Source: Diorhabda sublineata (taxonomy: Eukaryota > Arthropoda > Insecta > Coleoptera > Chrysomelidae). From it: DNA of 64,000 nt. The position numbers were made by a program, and so were the translations under genes. Shown here piece after piece: positions 51,301-64,000 of the stretch. The notes beneath the pieces were generated by a model. It saw only the letters and a list, made by a program, of their open reading frames with translations. It did no database searches and had not been told where the DNA came from. Every line of letters begins with the position of its first letter. Position 1 is the stretch's first letter. The stretch is taken from contig NC_079480.1 in NCBI RefSeq assembly GCF_026230105.1, positions 22,920,488 through 22,984,487 of the forward strand, written 5' to 3'.

Positions 51301-54300
51301 ATATCGTAACCACCAATCAATTTCCGTTACTCCCTGTCATTTTTGCTCGTACAAACAACTTGTGGTTATCAAAATTGTAGAGAATTTTACGTTCTATAAC
51401 ATGGTGAACATAATTTCCAAAAAAAAAAAAACGTTTTCAACCCCTTAATTGAAGATATCGTAACCACCAATCATTTTCCGTTACTCCCTGTCATTTTTGC
51501 TCGTACAAACAACTTGTAGTTATCAAAATTGTAGAGAATTTTACGTTCTATAACATGTTGAACATAATTTCCAAAGAAAAAAAACGTTTTCAACCCCTTA
51601 ATTGAAGATATCGTAACCACCAATCATTTTCTGTTACTCCCTGTCATTTTTGCTCGTACAAACAACTTGTAGTTATCAAAATTGTAGAGAATTTTACGTT
51701 CTATAACATGTTGAACATAATTTCCAAAGAAAAATAAACGTTTTCAACCCCTTAATTGAAGATATCGTAACCACCAATCAATTTCCGTTACTCCCTGTCA
51801 TTTTTGCTCGTACAAACAACTTGTAGTTATCAAAATTGTAGAGAATTTTACGTTCTATAACATGTTGAACATAATTTCCAAAGAAAAATAAACGTTTTCA
51901 ACCCCTTAATTGAAGATATCGTAACCACCAATCATTTTCCGTTACTCCCTGTCATTTTTGCTCGTACAAACAACTTGTAGTTATCAAAATTGTAGAGAAT
52001 TTTACGTTCTATAACATGTTGAACATAATTTCCAAAGAAAAATAAACGTTTTCAACCCCTTAATTGAAGATATCGTAACCACCAATCAATTTCCGTTACT
52101 CCCTGTCATTTTTGCTCGTACAAACAACTTGTAGTTATCAAAATTGTAGAGAATTTTACGTTCTATAACATGGTGAACATAATTACCAAAAAAAAAAAAC
52201 GTTTTCAACCCCTTAATTGAAAATATCGTAACCACCAATCAATTTCCGTTACTCCCTGTCATTTTTGCTCGTACAAACAACTTGTAGTTATCGAAATTGT
52301 AGAGAATTTTACATTCTATAACATGTTGAACATAATTACCAAAAAAAAAAAACGTTTTCAACCCCTTAATTGAAAATATCGTAACCACCAATCAATTTCC
52401 GTTACTCCCTGTCATTTTTGCTCGTACAAACAACTTGTAGTTATCAAAATTGTAGAGAATTTTACGTTCTATAACATGGTGAACATAATTTCCAAAGAAA
52501 AAAAAACGTTTTCAACCCCTTAATTGAAGATATCGTAACCACCAATCAATTTCCGTTACTCCCTGTCATTTTTGCTCGTACAAACAACTTGTGGTTATCA
52601 AAATTGTAGAGAATTTTACGTTCCATAACATGTTGAACATAATTTCCAAAAAAAAAAAAACGTTTTCAACCCCTTAATTGAAAATATCGTAACCACCAAT
52701 CAATTTCCGTTACTCCCTGTCATTTTTGCTCGTACAAACAACTTGTGGTTATCAAAATTGTAGAGAATTTTACGTTCTATAACATGGTGAACATAATTTC
52801 CAAAAAAAAAAAAACGTTTTCAACCCCTTAATTGAAGATATCGTAACCACCAATCATTTTCCGTTACTCCCTGTCATTTTTGCTCGTACAAACAACTTGT
52901 AGTTATCAAAATTGTAGAGAATTTTACGTTCTATAACATGTTGAACATAATTTCCAAAGAAAAAAAACGTTTTCAACCCCTTAATTGAAGATATCGTAAC
53001 CACCAATCATTTTCCGTTACTCCCTGTCATTTTTGCTCGTACAAACAACTTGTAGTTATCAAAATTGTAGAGAATTTTACGTTCTATAACATGTTGAACA
53101 TAATTTCCAAAGAAAAATAAACGTTTTCAACCCCTTAATTGAAGATATCGTAACCACCAATCAATTTCCGTTACTCCCTGTCATTTTTGCTCGTACAAAC
53201 AACTTGTGGTTATCAAAATTGTAGAGAATTTTACGTTCTATAACATGTTGAACATAATTTCCAAAGAAAAAAAACGTTTTCAACCCCTTAATTGAAGATA
53301 TCGTAACCACCAATCAATTTCCGTTACTCCCTGTCATTTTTGCTCGTACAAACAACTTGTGGTTATCAAAATTGTAGAGAATTTTACGTTCTATAACATG
53401 TTGAACATAATTTCCAAAGAAAAAAAACGTTTTCAACCCCTTAATTGAAGATATCGTAACCACCAATCAATTTCCGTTACTCCCTGTCATTTTTGCTCGT
53501 ACAAACAACTTGTGGTTATCAAAATTGTAGAGAATTTTACGTTCTATAACATGTTGAACATAATTTCCAAAGAAAAAAAACGTTTTCAACCCCTTAATTG
53601 AAAATATCGTAACCACCAATCATTTTCCGTTACTCCCTGTCATTTTTGCTCGTACAAACAACTTGTAGTTATCAAAATTGTAGAGAATTTTACGTTCTAT
53701 AACACGGTGGACGAAATTTCCAAATGAAAAAAACGTTTTCAACCCCTTAATTGAAAATATCGTAACCACCAATCAATTTCCGTTACTCCCTGTCATTTTT
53801 ACTCGTACAAACAACTTGTAAGCATCAAAATTGTAGAGAATTTTACGTTCTATAACATGTTGAACATAATTTCCAAAGAAAAAAAACGTTTTCAACCCCT
53901 TAATTGAAGATATCGTAACCACCAATCATTTTCCGTTACTCCCTGTCATTTTTGCTCGTACAAACAACTTGTAGTTATCAAAATTGTAGAGAATTTTACG
54001 TTTTATAACATGTTGAACATAATTTCCAAAGAAAAAAAACGATTTCAACCCCTTAATTGAAGATATCGTAACCACCAATCATTTTCCGTTACTCCCTGTC
54101 ATTTTTGCTCGTACAAACAACTTGTAGTTATCAAAATTGTAGAGAATTTTACGTTCTATAACACGGTGGACGAAATTTCCAAATGAAAAAAACGTTTTCA
54201 ACCCCTTAATTGAAAATATCGTAACCACCAATCAATTTCCGTTACTCCCTGTCATTTTTACTCGTACAAACAACTTGTAAGCATCAAAATTGTAGAGAAT

Positions 54301-57300
54301 TTTACGTTCTATAACATGTTGAACATAATTTCCAAAAAAAAAAAAACGTTTTCAACCCCTTAATTGAAAATATCGTAACCACCAATCAATTTCCGTTACT
54401 CCCTGTCATTTTTGCTCGTACAAACAACTTGTAGTTATCGAAATTGTAGAGAATTTTACGTTCTATAACATGTTGAACATAATTACCAAAAAAAAAAAAC
54501 GTTTTCAACCCCTTAATTGAAAATATCGTAACCACCAATCAATTTCCGTTACTCCCTGTCATTTTTGCTCGTACAAACAACTTGTAGTTATCAAAATTGT
54601 AGAGAATTTTACGTTCTATAACATGGTGAACATAATTTCCAAAGAAAAAAAACGTTTTCAACCCCTTAATTGAAGATATCGTAACCACCAATCAATTTCC
54701 GTTACTCCCTGTCATTTTTGCTCGTACAAACAACTTGTGGTTATCAAAATTGTAGAGAATTTTACGTTCCATAACATGTTGAACATAATTTCCAAAAAAA
54801 AAAAACGTTTTCAACCCCTTAATTGAAAATATCGTAACCACCAATCAATTTCCGTTACTCCCTGTCATTTTTGCTCGTACAAACAACTTGTAGTTATCAA
54901 AATTGTAGAGAATTTTACGTTCTATAACATGTTGAACATAATTTCCAAAGAAAAAAAAACGTTTTCAACCCCTTAATTGAAGATATCGTAACCACCAATC
55001 AATTTCCGTTACTCCCTGTCATTTTTGCTCGTACAAACAACTTGTAGTTATCAAAATTGTAGAGAATTTTACGTTCTATAACATGTTGAACATAATTTCC
55101 AAAGAAAAAAAAACGTTTTCAACCCCTTAATTGAAGATATCGTAACCACCAATCAATTTCCGTTACTCCCTGTCATTTTTGCTCGTACAAACAACTTGTG
55201 GTTATCAAAATTGTAGAGAATTTTACGTTCTATAACATGTTGAACATAATTTCCAAAGAAAAAAAACGTTTTCAACCCCTTAATTGAAGATATCGTAACC
55301 ACCAATCATTTTCCGTTACTCCCTATCATTTTTGCTCGTACAAACAACTTGTAGTTATCAAAATTGTAGATAATTTTACGTTCTATAACATGTTGAACAT
55401 AATTTCCAAAGAAAAAAAAACGTTTTCAACCCCTTAATTGAAGATATCGTAACCACCAATCAATTTCCGTTACTCCTTGTCATTTTTGCTGTTACAAACA
55501 ACTTGTGGTTATCAAAATTGTAGAGAATTTTACGTTCTATAACATGTTGAACATAATTTCCAAAGAAAAAAAACGTATTCAACCCCTTAATTGAAGATAT
55601 CGTAACCACCAATCATTTTCCGTTACTCCCTGTCATTTTTGCTCGTACAAACAACTTGTAGTTATCAAAATTGTAGAGAATTTTACGTTCTATAACATGT
55701 TGCACATAATTTCCAAAAAAAAAACGTTTTCAACCCCTTAATTGAAGATATCGTAACCACCAATCAATTTCCGTTACTCCTTGTCATTTTTGCTCGTACA
55801 AACAACTTGTAGTTATCGAAATTGTAGAGAATTTTACGTTCTATAACATGTTGAACATAATTTCCAAAGAAAAATAAACGTTTTCAACCCCTTAATTGAA
55901 GATATCGTAACCACCAATCATTTTCCGTTACTCCCTGTCATTTTTGCTCGTACAAACAACTTGTGGTTATCAAAATTGTAGAGAATTTTACGTTCTATAA
56001 CATGTTGAACATAACTTCCAAAGAAAAAAAAAGGTTTTCAACCCCTTAATTGAAGATATCGTAACCACCAATCATTTTCCGTTACTCCCTGTCATTTTTG
56101 CTCGTACAAACAACTTGTGGTTATCAAAATTGTAGAGAATTTTACGTTCTATAACATGTTGAACATAATTTCCAAAAAAAAAAAACGTTTTCAACCCCTT
56201 AATTGAAGATATCGTAACCACCAATCATTTTCCGTTACTCCTTGTCATTTTTGCTCGTACAAACAACTTGTAGTTATCGAAATTGTAGAGAATTTTACGT
56301 TCTATAACATGTTGAACATAATTTCCAAAGAAAAATAAACGTTTTCAACCCCTTAATTGAAGATATCGTAACCACCAATCATTTTCCGTTACTCCCTGTC
56401 ATTTTTGCTCGTACAAACAACTTGTGGTTATCAAAATTGTAGAGAATTTTACGTTCTATAACATGTTGAACATAATTTCCAAAAAAAAAAACGTTTTCAA
56501 CCCCTTAATTGAAGATATCGTAACCACCAATCATTTTCCGTTACTCCTTGTCATTTTTGCTCGTACAAACAACTTGTAGTTATCGAAATTGTAGAGAATT
56601 TTACGTTCTATAACATGTTGAACATAATTTCCAAAGAAAAATAAACGTTTTCAACCCCTTAATTGAAGATATCGTAACCACCAATCATTTTCCGTTACTC
56701 CCTGTCATTTTTGCTCGTACAAACAACTTGTGGTTATCAAAATTGTAGAGAATTTTACGTTCTATAACATGTTGAACATAATTTCCAAAAAAAAAAACGT
56801 TTTCAACCCCTTAATTGAAGATATCGTAACCACCAATCATTTTCCGTTACTCCTTGTCATTTTTGCTCGTACAAACAACTTGTAGTTATCGAAATTGTAG
56901 AGAATTTTACGTTCTATAACATGTTGAACATAATTTCCAAAGAAAAAAAAACGTTTTCAACCCCTTAATTGAAGATATCGTAACCACCAATCAATTTCCG
57001 TTACTCCCTGTCATTTTTGCTCGTACAAACAACTTGTAGTTATCAAAATTGTAGAGAATTTTACGTTCTATAACATGTTGAACATAATTTCCAAAGAAAA
57101 AAAAACGTTTTCAACCCCTTAATTGAAGATATCGTAACCACCAATCAATTTCCGTTACTCCCTGTCATTTTTGCTCGTACAAACAACTTGTAGTTATCAA
57201 AATTGTAGAGAATTTTACGTTCTATAACATGTTGAACATAATTTCCAAAGAAAAAAAAACGTTTTCAACCCCTTAATTGAAGATATCGTAACCACCAATC

Positions 57301-60300
57301 AATTTCAGTTACTCCCTGTCATTTTTGCTCGTACAAACAACTTGTGGTTATCAAAATTGTAGAGAATTTTACGTTCTATAACATGTTGAACATAATTTCC
57401 AAAAAAAAAAAACGTTTTCAACCCCTTAATTGAAGATATCGTAACCACCAATCATTTTCCGTTACTCCCTGTCATTTTTGCTCGTACAAACAACTTGTAG
57501 TTATCAAAATTGTAGATAATTTTACGTTCTATAACATGTTGAACATAATTTCCAAAGAAAAAAAAAGGTTTTCAACCCCTTAATTGAAGATATCATAACC
57601 ACCAATCATTTTCCGTTACTCCCTGTCATTTTTGCTCGTACAAACAACTTGTGGTTATCAAAATTGTAGAGAATTTTACGTTCTATAACATGTTGAACAT
57701 AATTTCCAAAGAAAAAAAACGTTTTCAACCCCTTAATTGAAGATATCGTAACCACCAATCAATTTCCGTTACTCCTTGTCATTTTTGCTCGTACAAACAA
57801 CTTGTAGTTATCGAAATTGTAGAGAATTTTACGTTCTATAACATGTTGAACATAATTTCCAAAGAAAAAAAACGTTTTCAACCCCTTAATTGAAGATATC
57901 GTAACCACCAATCATTTTCCGTTACTCCCTGTCATTTTTGCTCGTACAAACAACTTGTGGTTATCAAAATTGTAGAGAATTTTACGTTCTATAACATGTT
58001 GAACATAATTTCCAAAGAAAAAAAACGTTTTCAACCCCTTAATTGAAGATATCGTAACCACCAATCATTTTCCGTTACTCCCTATCATTTTTGCTCGTAC
58101 AAACAACTTGTAGTTATCAAAATTGTAGATAATTTTACGTTCTATAACATGTTGAACATAATTTCCAAAGAAAAAAAAAGGTTTTCAACCCCTTAATTGA
58201 AGATATCGTAACCACCAATCATTTTCCGTTACTCCCTGTCATTTTTGCTCGTACAAACAACTTGTGGTTATCAAAATTGTAGAGAATTTTACGTTCTATA
58301 ACATGTTGAACATAATTTCCAAAAAAAAAAACGTTTTCAACCCCTTAATTGAAGATATCGTAACCACCAATCAATTTCCGTTACTCCTTGTCATTTTTGC
58401 TGTTACAAACAACTTGTGGTTATCAAAATTGTAGAGAATTTTACGTTCTATAACATGTTGAACATAATTTCCAAAGAAAAAAAACGTATTCAACCCCTTA
58501 ATTGAAGATATCGTAACCACCAATCAATTTCCGTTACTCCTTGTCATTTTTGCTCGTACAAACAACTTGTAGTTATCGAAATTGTAGAGAATTTTACGTT
58601 CTATAACATGTTGAACATAATTTCCAAAGAAAAATAAACGTTTTCAACCCCTTAATTGAAGATATCGTAACCACCAATCATTTTCCGTTACTCCCTGTCA
58701 TTTTTGCTCGTACAAACAACTTGTGGTTATCAAAATTGTAGAGAATTTTACGTTCTATAACATGTTGAACATAATTTCCAAAAAAAAAAAACGTTTTCAA
58801 CCCCTTAATTGAAGATATCGTAACCACCAATCATTTTCCGTTACTCCTTGTCATTTTTGCTCGTACAAACAACTTGTAGTTATCGAAATTGTAGAGAATT
58901 TTACGTTCTATAACATGTTGAACATAATTTCCAAAGAAAAATAAACGTTTTCAACCCCTTAATTGAAGATATCGTAACCACCAATCATTTTCCGTTACTC
59001 CCTGTCATTTTTGCTCGTACAAACAACTTGTGGTTATCAAAATTGTAGAGAATTTTACGTTCTATAACATGTTGAACATAATTTCCAAAAAAAAAAACGT
59101 TTTCAACCCCTTAATTGAAGATATCGTAACCACCAATCATTTTCCGTTACTCCTTGTCATTTTTGCTCGTACAAACAACTTGTGGTTATCAAAATTGTAG
59201 AGAATTTTACGTTCTATAACATGTTGAACATAATTTCCAAAAAAAAAAACGTTTTCAACCCCTTAATTGAAGATATCGTAACCACCAATCATTTTCCGTT
59301 ACTCCCTGTCATTTTTGCTCGTACAAACAACTTGTGGTTATCAAAATTGTAGAGAATTTTACGTTCTATAACATGTTGAACATAATTTCCAAAAAAAAAA
59401 ACGTTTTCAACCCCTTAATTGAAGATATCGTAACCACCAATCATTTTCCGTTACTCCCTGTCATTTTTGCTCGTACAAACAACTTGTGGTTATCAAAATT
59501 GTAGAGAATTTTACGTTCTATAACATGTTGAACATAATTTCCAAAAAAAAAAACGTTTTCAACCCCTTAATTGAAGATATCGTAACCACCAATCATTTTC
59601 CGTTACTCCTTGTCATTTTTGCTCGTACAAACAACTTGTAGTTATCGAAATTGTAGAGAATTTTACGTTCTATAACATGTTGAACATAATTTCCAAAGAA
59701 AAATAAACGTTTTCAACCCCTTAATTGAAGATATCGTAACCACCAATCAATTTCCGTTACTCCCTGTCATTTTTGCTCGTACAAACAACTTGTAGTTATC
59801 AAAATTGTAGAGAATTTTACGTTCTATAACATGTTGAACATAATTTCCAAAGAAAAAAAAACGTTTTCAACCCCTTAATTGAAAATATCGTAACCACCAA
59901 TCATTTTCCGTTACTCCCTGTCATTTTTGCTCGTACAAACAACTTGTAGTTATCAAAATTGTAGAGAATTTTACGTTCTATAACACGGTGGACGAAATTT
60001 CCAAATGAAAAAAACGTTTTCAACCCCTTAATTGAAAATATCGTAACCACCAATCAATTTCCGTTACTCCCTGTCATTTTTGCTTGTACAAACAACTTGT
60101 GGTTATCAAAATTGTAGAGAATTTTACGTTCTATAACATGTTGAACATAATTTCCAAAGAAAAAAAACGTTTTCAACCCCTTAATTGAAAATATCGTAAC
60201 CACCAATCAATTTCCGTTACTCCCTGTCATTTTTGCTTGTACAAACAACTTGTGGTTATCAAAATTGTAGAGAATTTTACGTTCTATAACATGTTGAACA

Positions 60301-63300
60301 TAATTTCCAAAGAAAAAAAACGTTTTCAACCCCTTAATTGAAAATATCGTAACCACCAATCAATTTCCGTTACTCCCTGTCATTTTTGCTTGTACAAACA
60401 ACTTGTGGTTATCAAAATTGTAGAGAATTTTACGTTCTATAACATGTTGAACATAATTTCCAAAGAAAAAAAACGTTTTCAACCCCTTAATTGAAAATAT
60501 CGTAACCACCAATCATTTTCCGTTACTCCCTGTCATTTTTGCTCGTACAAACAACTTGTAGTTATCAAAATTGTAGAGAATTTTACGTTCTATAACACGG
60601 TGGACGAAATTTCCAAATGAAAAAAACGTTTTCAACCCCTTAATTGAAAATATCGTAACCACCAATCAATTTCCGTTACTCCCTGTCATTTTTACTCGTA
60701 CAAACAACTTGTAAGAATCAAAATTGTAGAGAATTTTACGTTCTATAACATGTTGAACATAATTTCCAAAAAAAAAAAACGTTTTCAACCCCTTAATTGA
60801 AAATATCGTAACCACCAATCAATTTCCGTTACTCCCTGTCATTTTTGCTCGTACAAACAACTTGTAGTTATCGAAATTGTAGAGAATTTTACGTTCTATA
60901 ACATGTTGAACATAATTTCCAAAGAAAAAAAAACGTTTTCAACCCCTTAATTGAAGATATCGTAACCACCAATCAATTTCCGTTACTCCCTGTCATTTAG
61001 GCTCGTACAAACAACTTGTAAGCATCAAAATTGTAGAGAATTTTACGTTCTATAACATGGTGAACGAAATTTCCAAAAAAAAAAAACGTTTTCAACCCCT
61101 TAATTGAAAATATCGTAACCACCAATCAATTTCCGTTACTCCCTGTCATTTTTGCTCGTACAAACAACTTGTAGTTATCAAAATTGTAGAGAATTTTACG
61201 TTCTATAACATGTTGAACATAATTTCCAAAAAAAAAAAACGTTTTCAACCCCTTAATTGAAGATATCGTAACCACCAATCATTTTCCGTTACTCCCTGTC
61301 ATTTTTGCTCGTACAAACAACTTGTGGTTATCAAAATTGTAGAGAATTTTACGTTCTATAACATGGTGAGCGAAATTTCCAAAAAAAAAAAACGTTTTCA
61401 ACCCCTTAATTGAAAATATCGTAACCACCAATCAATTTCCGTTACTCCCTGTCATTTTTGCTCGTACAAACAACTTGTAGTTATCAAAATTGTAGAGAAT
61501 TTTACGTTCTATAACATGTTGAACATAATTTCCAAAAAAAAAAAACGTTTTCAACCCCTTAATTGAAGATATCGTAACCACCAATCATTTTCCGTTACTC
61601 CCTGTCATTTTTGCTCGTACAAACAACTTGTAAGCATCAAAATTGTAGAGAATTTTACGTTCTATAACATGTTGAACATAATTTCCAAAAAAAAAAAACG
61701 TTTTCAACCCCTTAATTGAAGATATCGTAACCACCAATCAATTTCCGTTACTCCCTGTCATTTTTGCTTGTACAAACAACTTGTGGTTATCGAAATTGTA
61801 GAGAATTTTACGTTCTATAACATGTTGAACATAATTTCCAAAGAAAAAAAAACGTTTTCAACCCCTTAATTGAAGATATCGTAACCACCAATCAATTTCC
61901 GTTACTCCCTGTCATTTTTGCTCGTACAAACAACTTGTAAGCATCAAAATTGTAGAGAATTTTACGTTCTATAACATGGTGAGCGAAATTTCCAAAAAAA
62001 AAAACGTTTTCAACCCCTTAATTGAAAATATCGTAACCACCAATCAATTTCCGTTACTCCCTGTCATTTTTGCTCGTACAAACAACTTGTAGTTATCGAA
62101 ATTGTAGAGAATTTTACGTTCTATAACATGTTGAACATAATTTCCAAAGAAAAAAAAAAGGTTTTCAACCCCTTAATTGAAGATATCGTAACCACCAATC
62201 AATTTCCGTTACTCCCTGTCATTTTTGCTCGTACAAACAACTTGTGGTTATCAAAATTGTAGAGAATTTTACGTTCTATAACATGGTGAACATAATTTCC
62301 AAAAAAAAAAAACGTTTTCAACCCCTTAATTGAAAATATCGTAACCACCAATCAATTTCCGTTACTCCCTGTCATTTTTGCTCGTACAAACAACTTGTAG
62401 TTATCGAAATTGTAGAGAATTTTACGTTCTATAACATGTTGAACATAATTTCCAAAGAAAAAAAAACGTTTTCAACCCCTTAATTGAAGATATCGTAACC
62501 ACCAATCATTTTCCGTTACTCCCTGTCATTTAGGCTCGTACAAACAACTTGTAAGCATCAAAATTGTAGAGAATTTTACGTTCTATAACATGGTGAACGA
62601 AATTTCCAAAAAAAAAAAACGTTTTCAACCCCTTAATTGAAAATATCGTAACCACCAATCAATTTCCGTTACTCCCTGTCATTTTTGCTCGTACAAACAA
62701 CTTGTAGTTATCAAAATTGTAGAGAATTTTACGTTCTATAACATGTTGAACATAATTTCCAAAAAAAAAAAAACGTTTTCAACCCCTTAATTGAAAATAT
62801 CGTAACCACCAATCAATTTCCGTTACTCCCTGTCATTTTTGCTCGTACAAACAACTTGTAGTTATCGAAATTGTAGAGAATTTTACGTTCTATAACATGT
62901 TGAACATAATTTCCAAAGAAAAAAAAACGTTTTCAACCCCTTAATTGAAGATATCGTAACCACCAATCAATTTCCGTTACTCCCTGTCATTTAGGCTCGT
63001 ACAAACAACTTGTAAGCATCAAAATTGTAGAGAATTTTACGTTCTATAACATGGTGAACGAAATTTCCAAAAAAAAAAAACGTTTTCAACCCCTTAATTG
63101 AAAATATCGTAACCACCAATCAATTTCCGTTACTCCCTGTCATTTTTGCTCGTACAAACAACTTGTAGTTATCAAAATTGTAGAGAATTTTACGTTCTAT
63201 AACATGTTGAACATAATTTCCAAAAAAAAAAAACGTTTTCAACCCCTTAATTGAAGATATCGTAACCACCAATCATTTTCCGTTACTCCCTGTCATTTTT

Positions 63301-64000
63301 GCTCGTACAAACAACTTGTAAGCATCAAAATTGTAGAGAATTTTACGTTCTATAACATGTTGAACATAATTTCCAAAGAAAAAAAACGTTTTCAACCCCT
63401 TAATTGAAAATATCGTAACCACCAATCATTTTCCGTTACTCCCTGTCATTTTTGCTCGTACAAACAACTTGTAGTTATCAAAATTGTAGAGAATTTTACG
63501 TTCTATAACACGGTGGACGAAATTTCCAAATGAAAAAAACGTTTTCAACCCCTTAATTGAAAATATCGTAACCACCAATCAATTTCCGTTACTCCCTGTC
63601 ATTTTTGCTCGTACAAACAACTTGTGGTTATCAAAATTGTAGAGAATTTTACGTTCTATAACATGGTGAACATAATTACCAAAAAAAAAAACTTTTTCAA
63701 CCCCTTAATTGAAAATATCGTAACCACCAATCAATTTCCGTTACTCCCTGTCATTTTTGCTCGTACAAACAACTTGTGGTTATCAAAATTGTAGAGAATT
63801 TTACGTTCTATAACATGGTGAACATAATTACCAAAAAAAAAAACTTTTTCAACCCCTTAATTGAAAATATCGTAACCACCAATCAATTTCCGTTACTCCC
63901 TGTCATTTTTGCTCGTACAAACAACTTGTGGTTATCAAAATTGTAGAGAATTTTACGTTCTATAACATGGTGAACATAATTACCAAAAAAAAAAACTTTT
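27358..64000. repeat. Giant satellite array, about 153 bp monomer, about 237 copies, right end cut
   Basis: The core 'gttttcaaccccttaattga' recurs every 152-154 bp from 27840 onward (27840, 27994, 28148, 28302 and so on). A typical monomer runs core, 'atatcgtaaccaccaatca', 'ttccgttactccctgtcatt', 'gctcgtacaaacaacttgt', 'atcaaaattgtagagaattt', 'acgttctataacatg', 'aatttcc' and an A-run of about 8-13. A hand count gives a GC content near 31%. Length change is mostly in the A-run. The first two monomers (27358 to about 27660) are strongly diverged. Stops occur in all frames, so no long open reading frame crosses the array. Monomer length is close to nucleosome repeat scale, which is common for centromeric and pericentromeric satellites; that role is inference. 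Confidence 0.97.

Noticed and set aside
27358..64000. CRISPR-like array
   Set aside because: Repeats are contiguous 153 bp monomers without spacers, in eukaryotic sequence.
27358..64000. CENP-B box in the monomer
   Set aside because: I looked for TTCG....A..CGGG and did not see it in the typical monomer.

Overview
The window looks like insect nuclear DNA. It is AT-rich, it holds a spliced insect-type lipase gene with an 84 bp intron, it carries many decayed mariner and Tc1-like transposon remnants, and more than half of it is satellite DNA. A beetle is plausible, but nothing in the sequence fixes the order. All counts and periods were read by eye.

Layout. 1-590 is a 126 bp tandem repeat that runs off the left edge. 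1570-2050 is a frameshifted Tc1-like transposase relic on the minus strand. 2318-3369 is a T-tract-rich 151 bp tandem repeat. 3370-7270 is AT-rich DNA with no recognisable gene. 7271-9400 is a patchwork of mariner and LINE fragments. 9403-11500 is a 173 bp tandem array that ends 34 bp beyond the stop codon of the lipase gene. 11535-12897 (minus) carries three coding exons of that lipase. 12952-13442 is an internally deleted mariner with matching terminal repeats. 13443-25200 is AT-rich intergenic DNA with scattered transposon debris, a tRNA-like segment, small duplications and (TA)n tracts. 25239-26443 is a long foldback element. About 27358-64000 is one continuous satellite array of a roughly 153 bp monomer, about 237 copies, which runs off the right edge.

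The only gene I would defend is the lipase. It has an intact Ser-Asp-His triad, conserved splice sites and exon phases that join cleanly. Its first exon, expected to carry a signal peptide, was not found with confidence. The rest is repeat-dominated, as expected for pericentromeric or other heterochromatic DNA. Five unrelated tandem arrays lie in 64 kb. The large satellite shows diverged monomers at its edge, linked monomer subtypes, multi-kilobase block duplications and a run of near-identical monomers at its right end. Those patterns are the most interesting content of the window.
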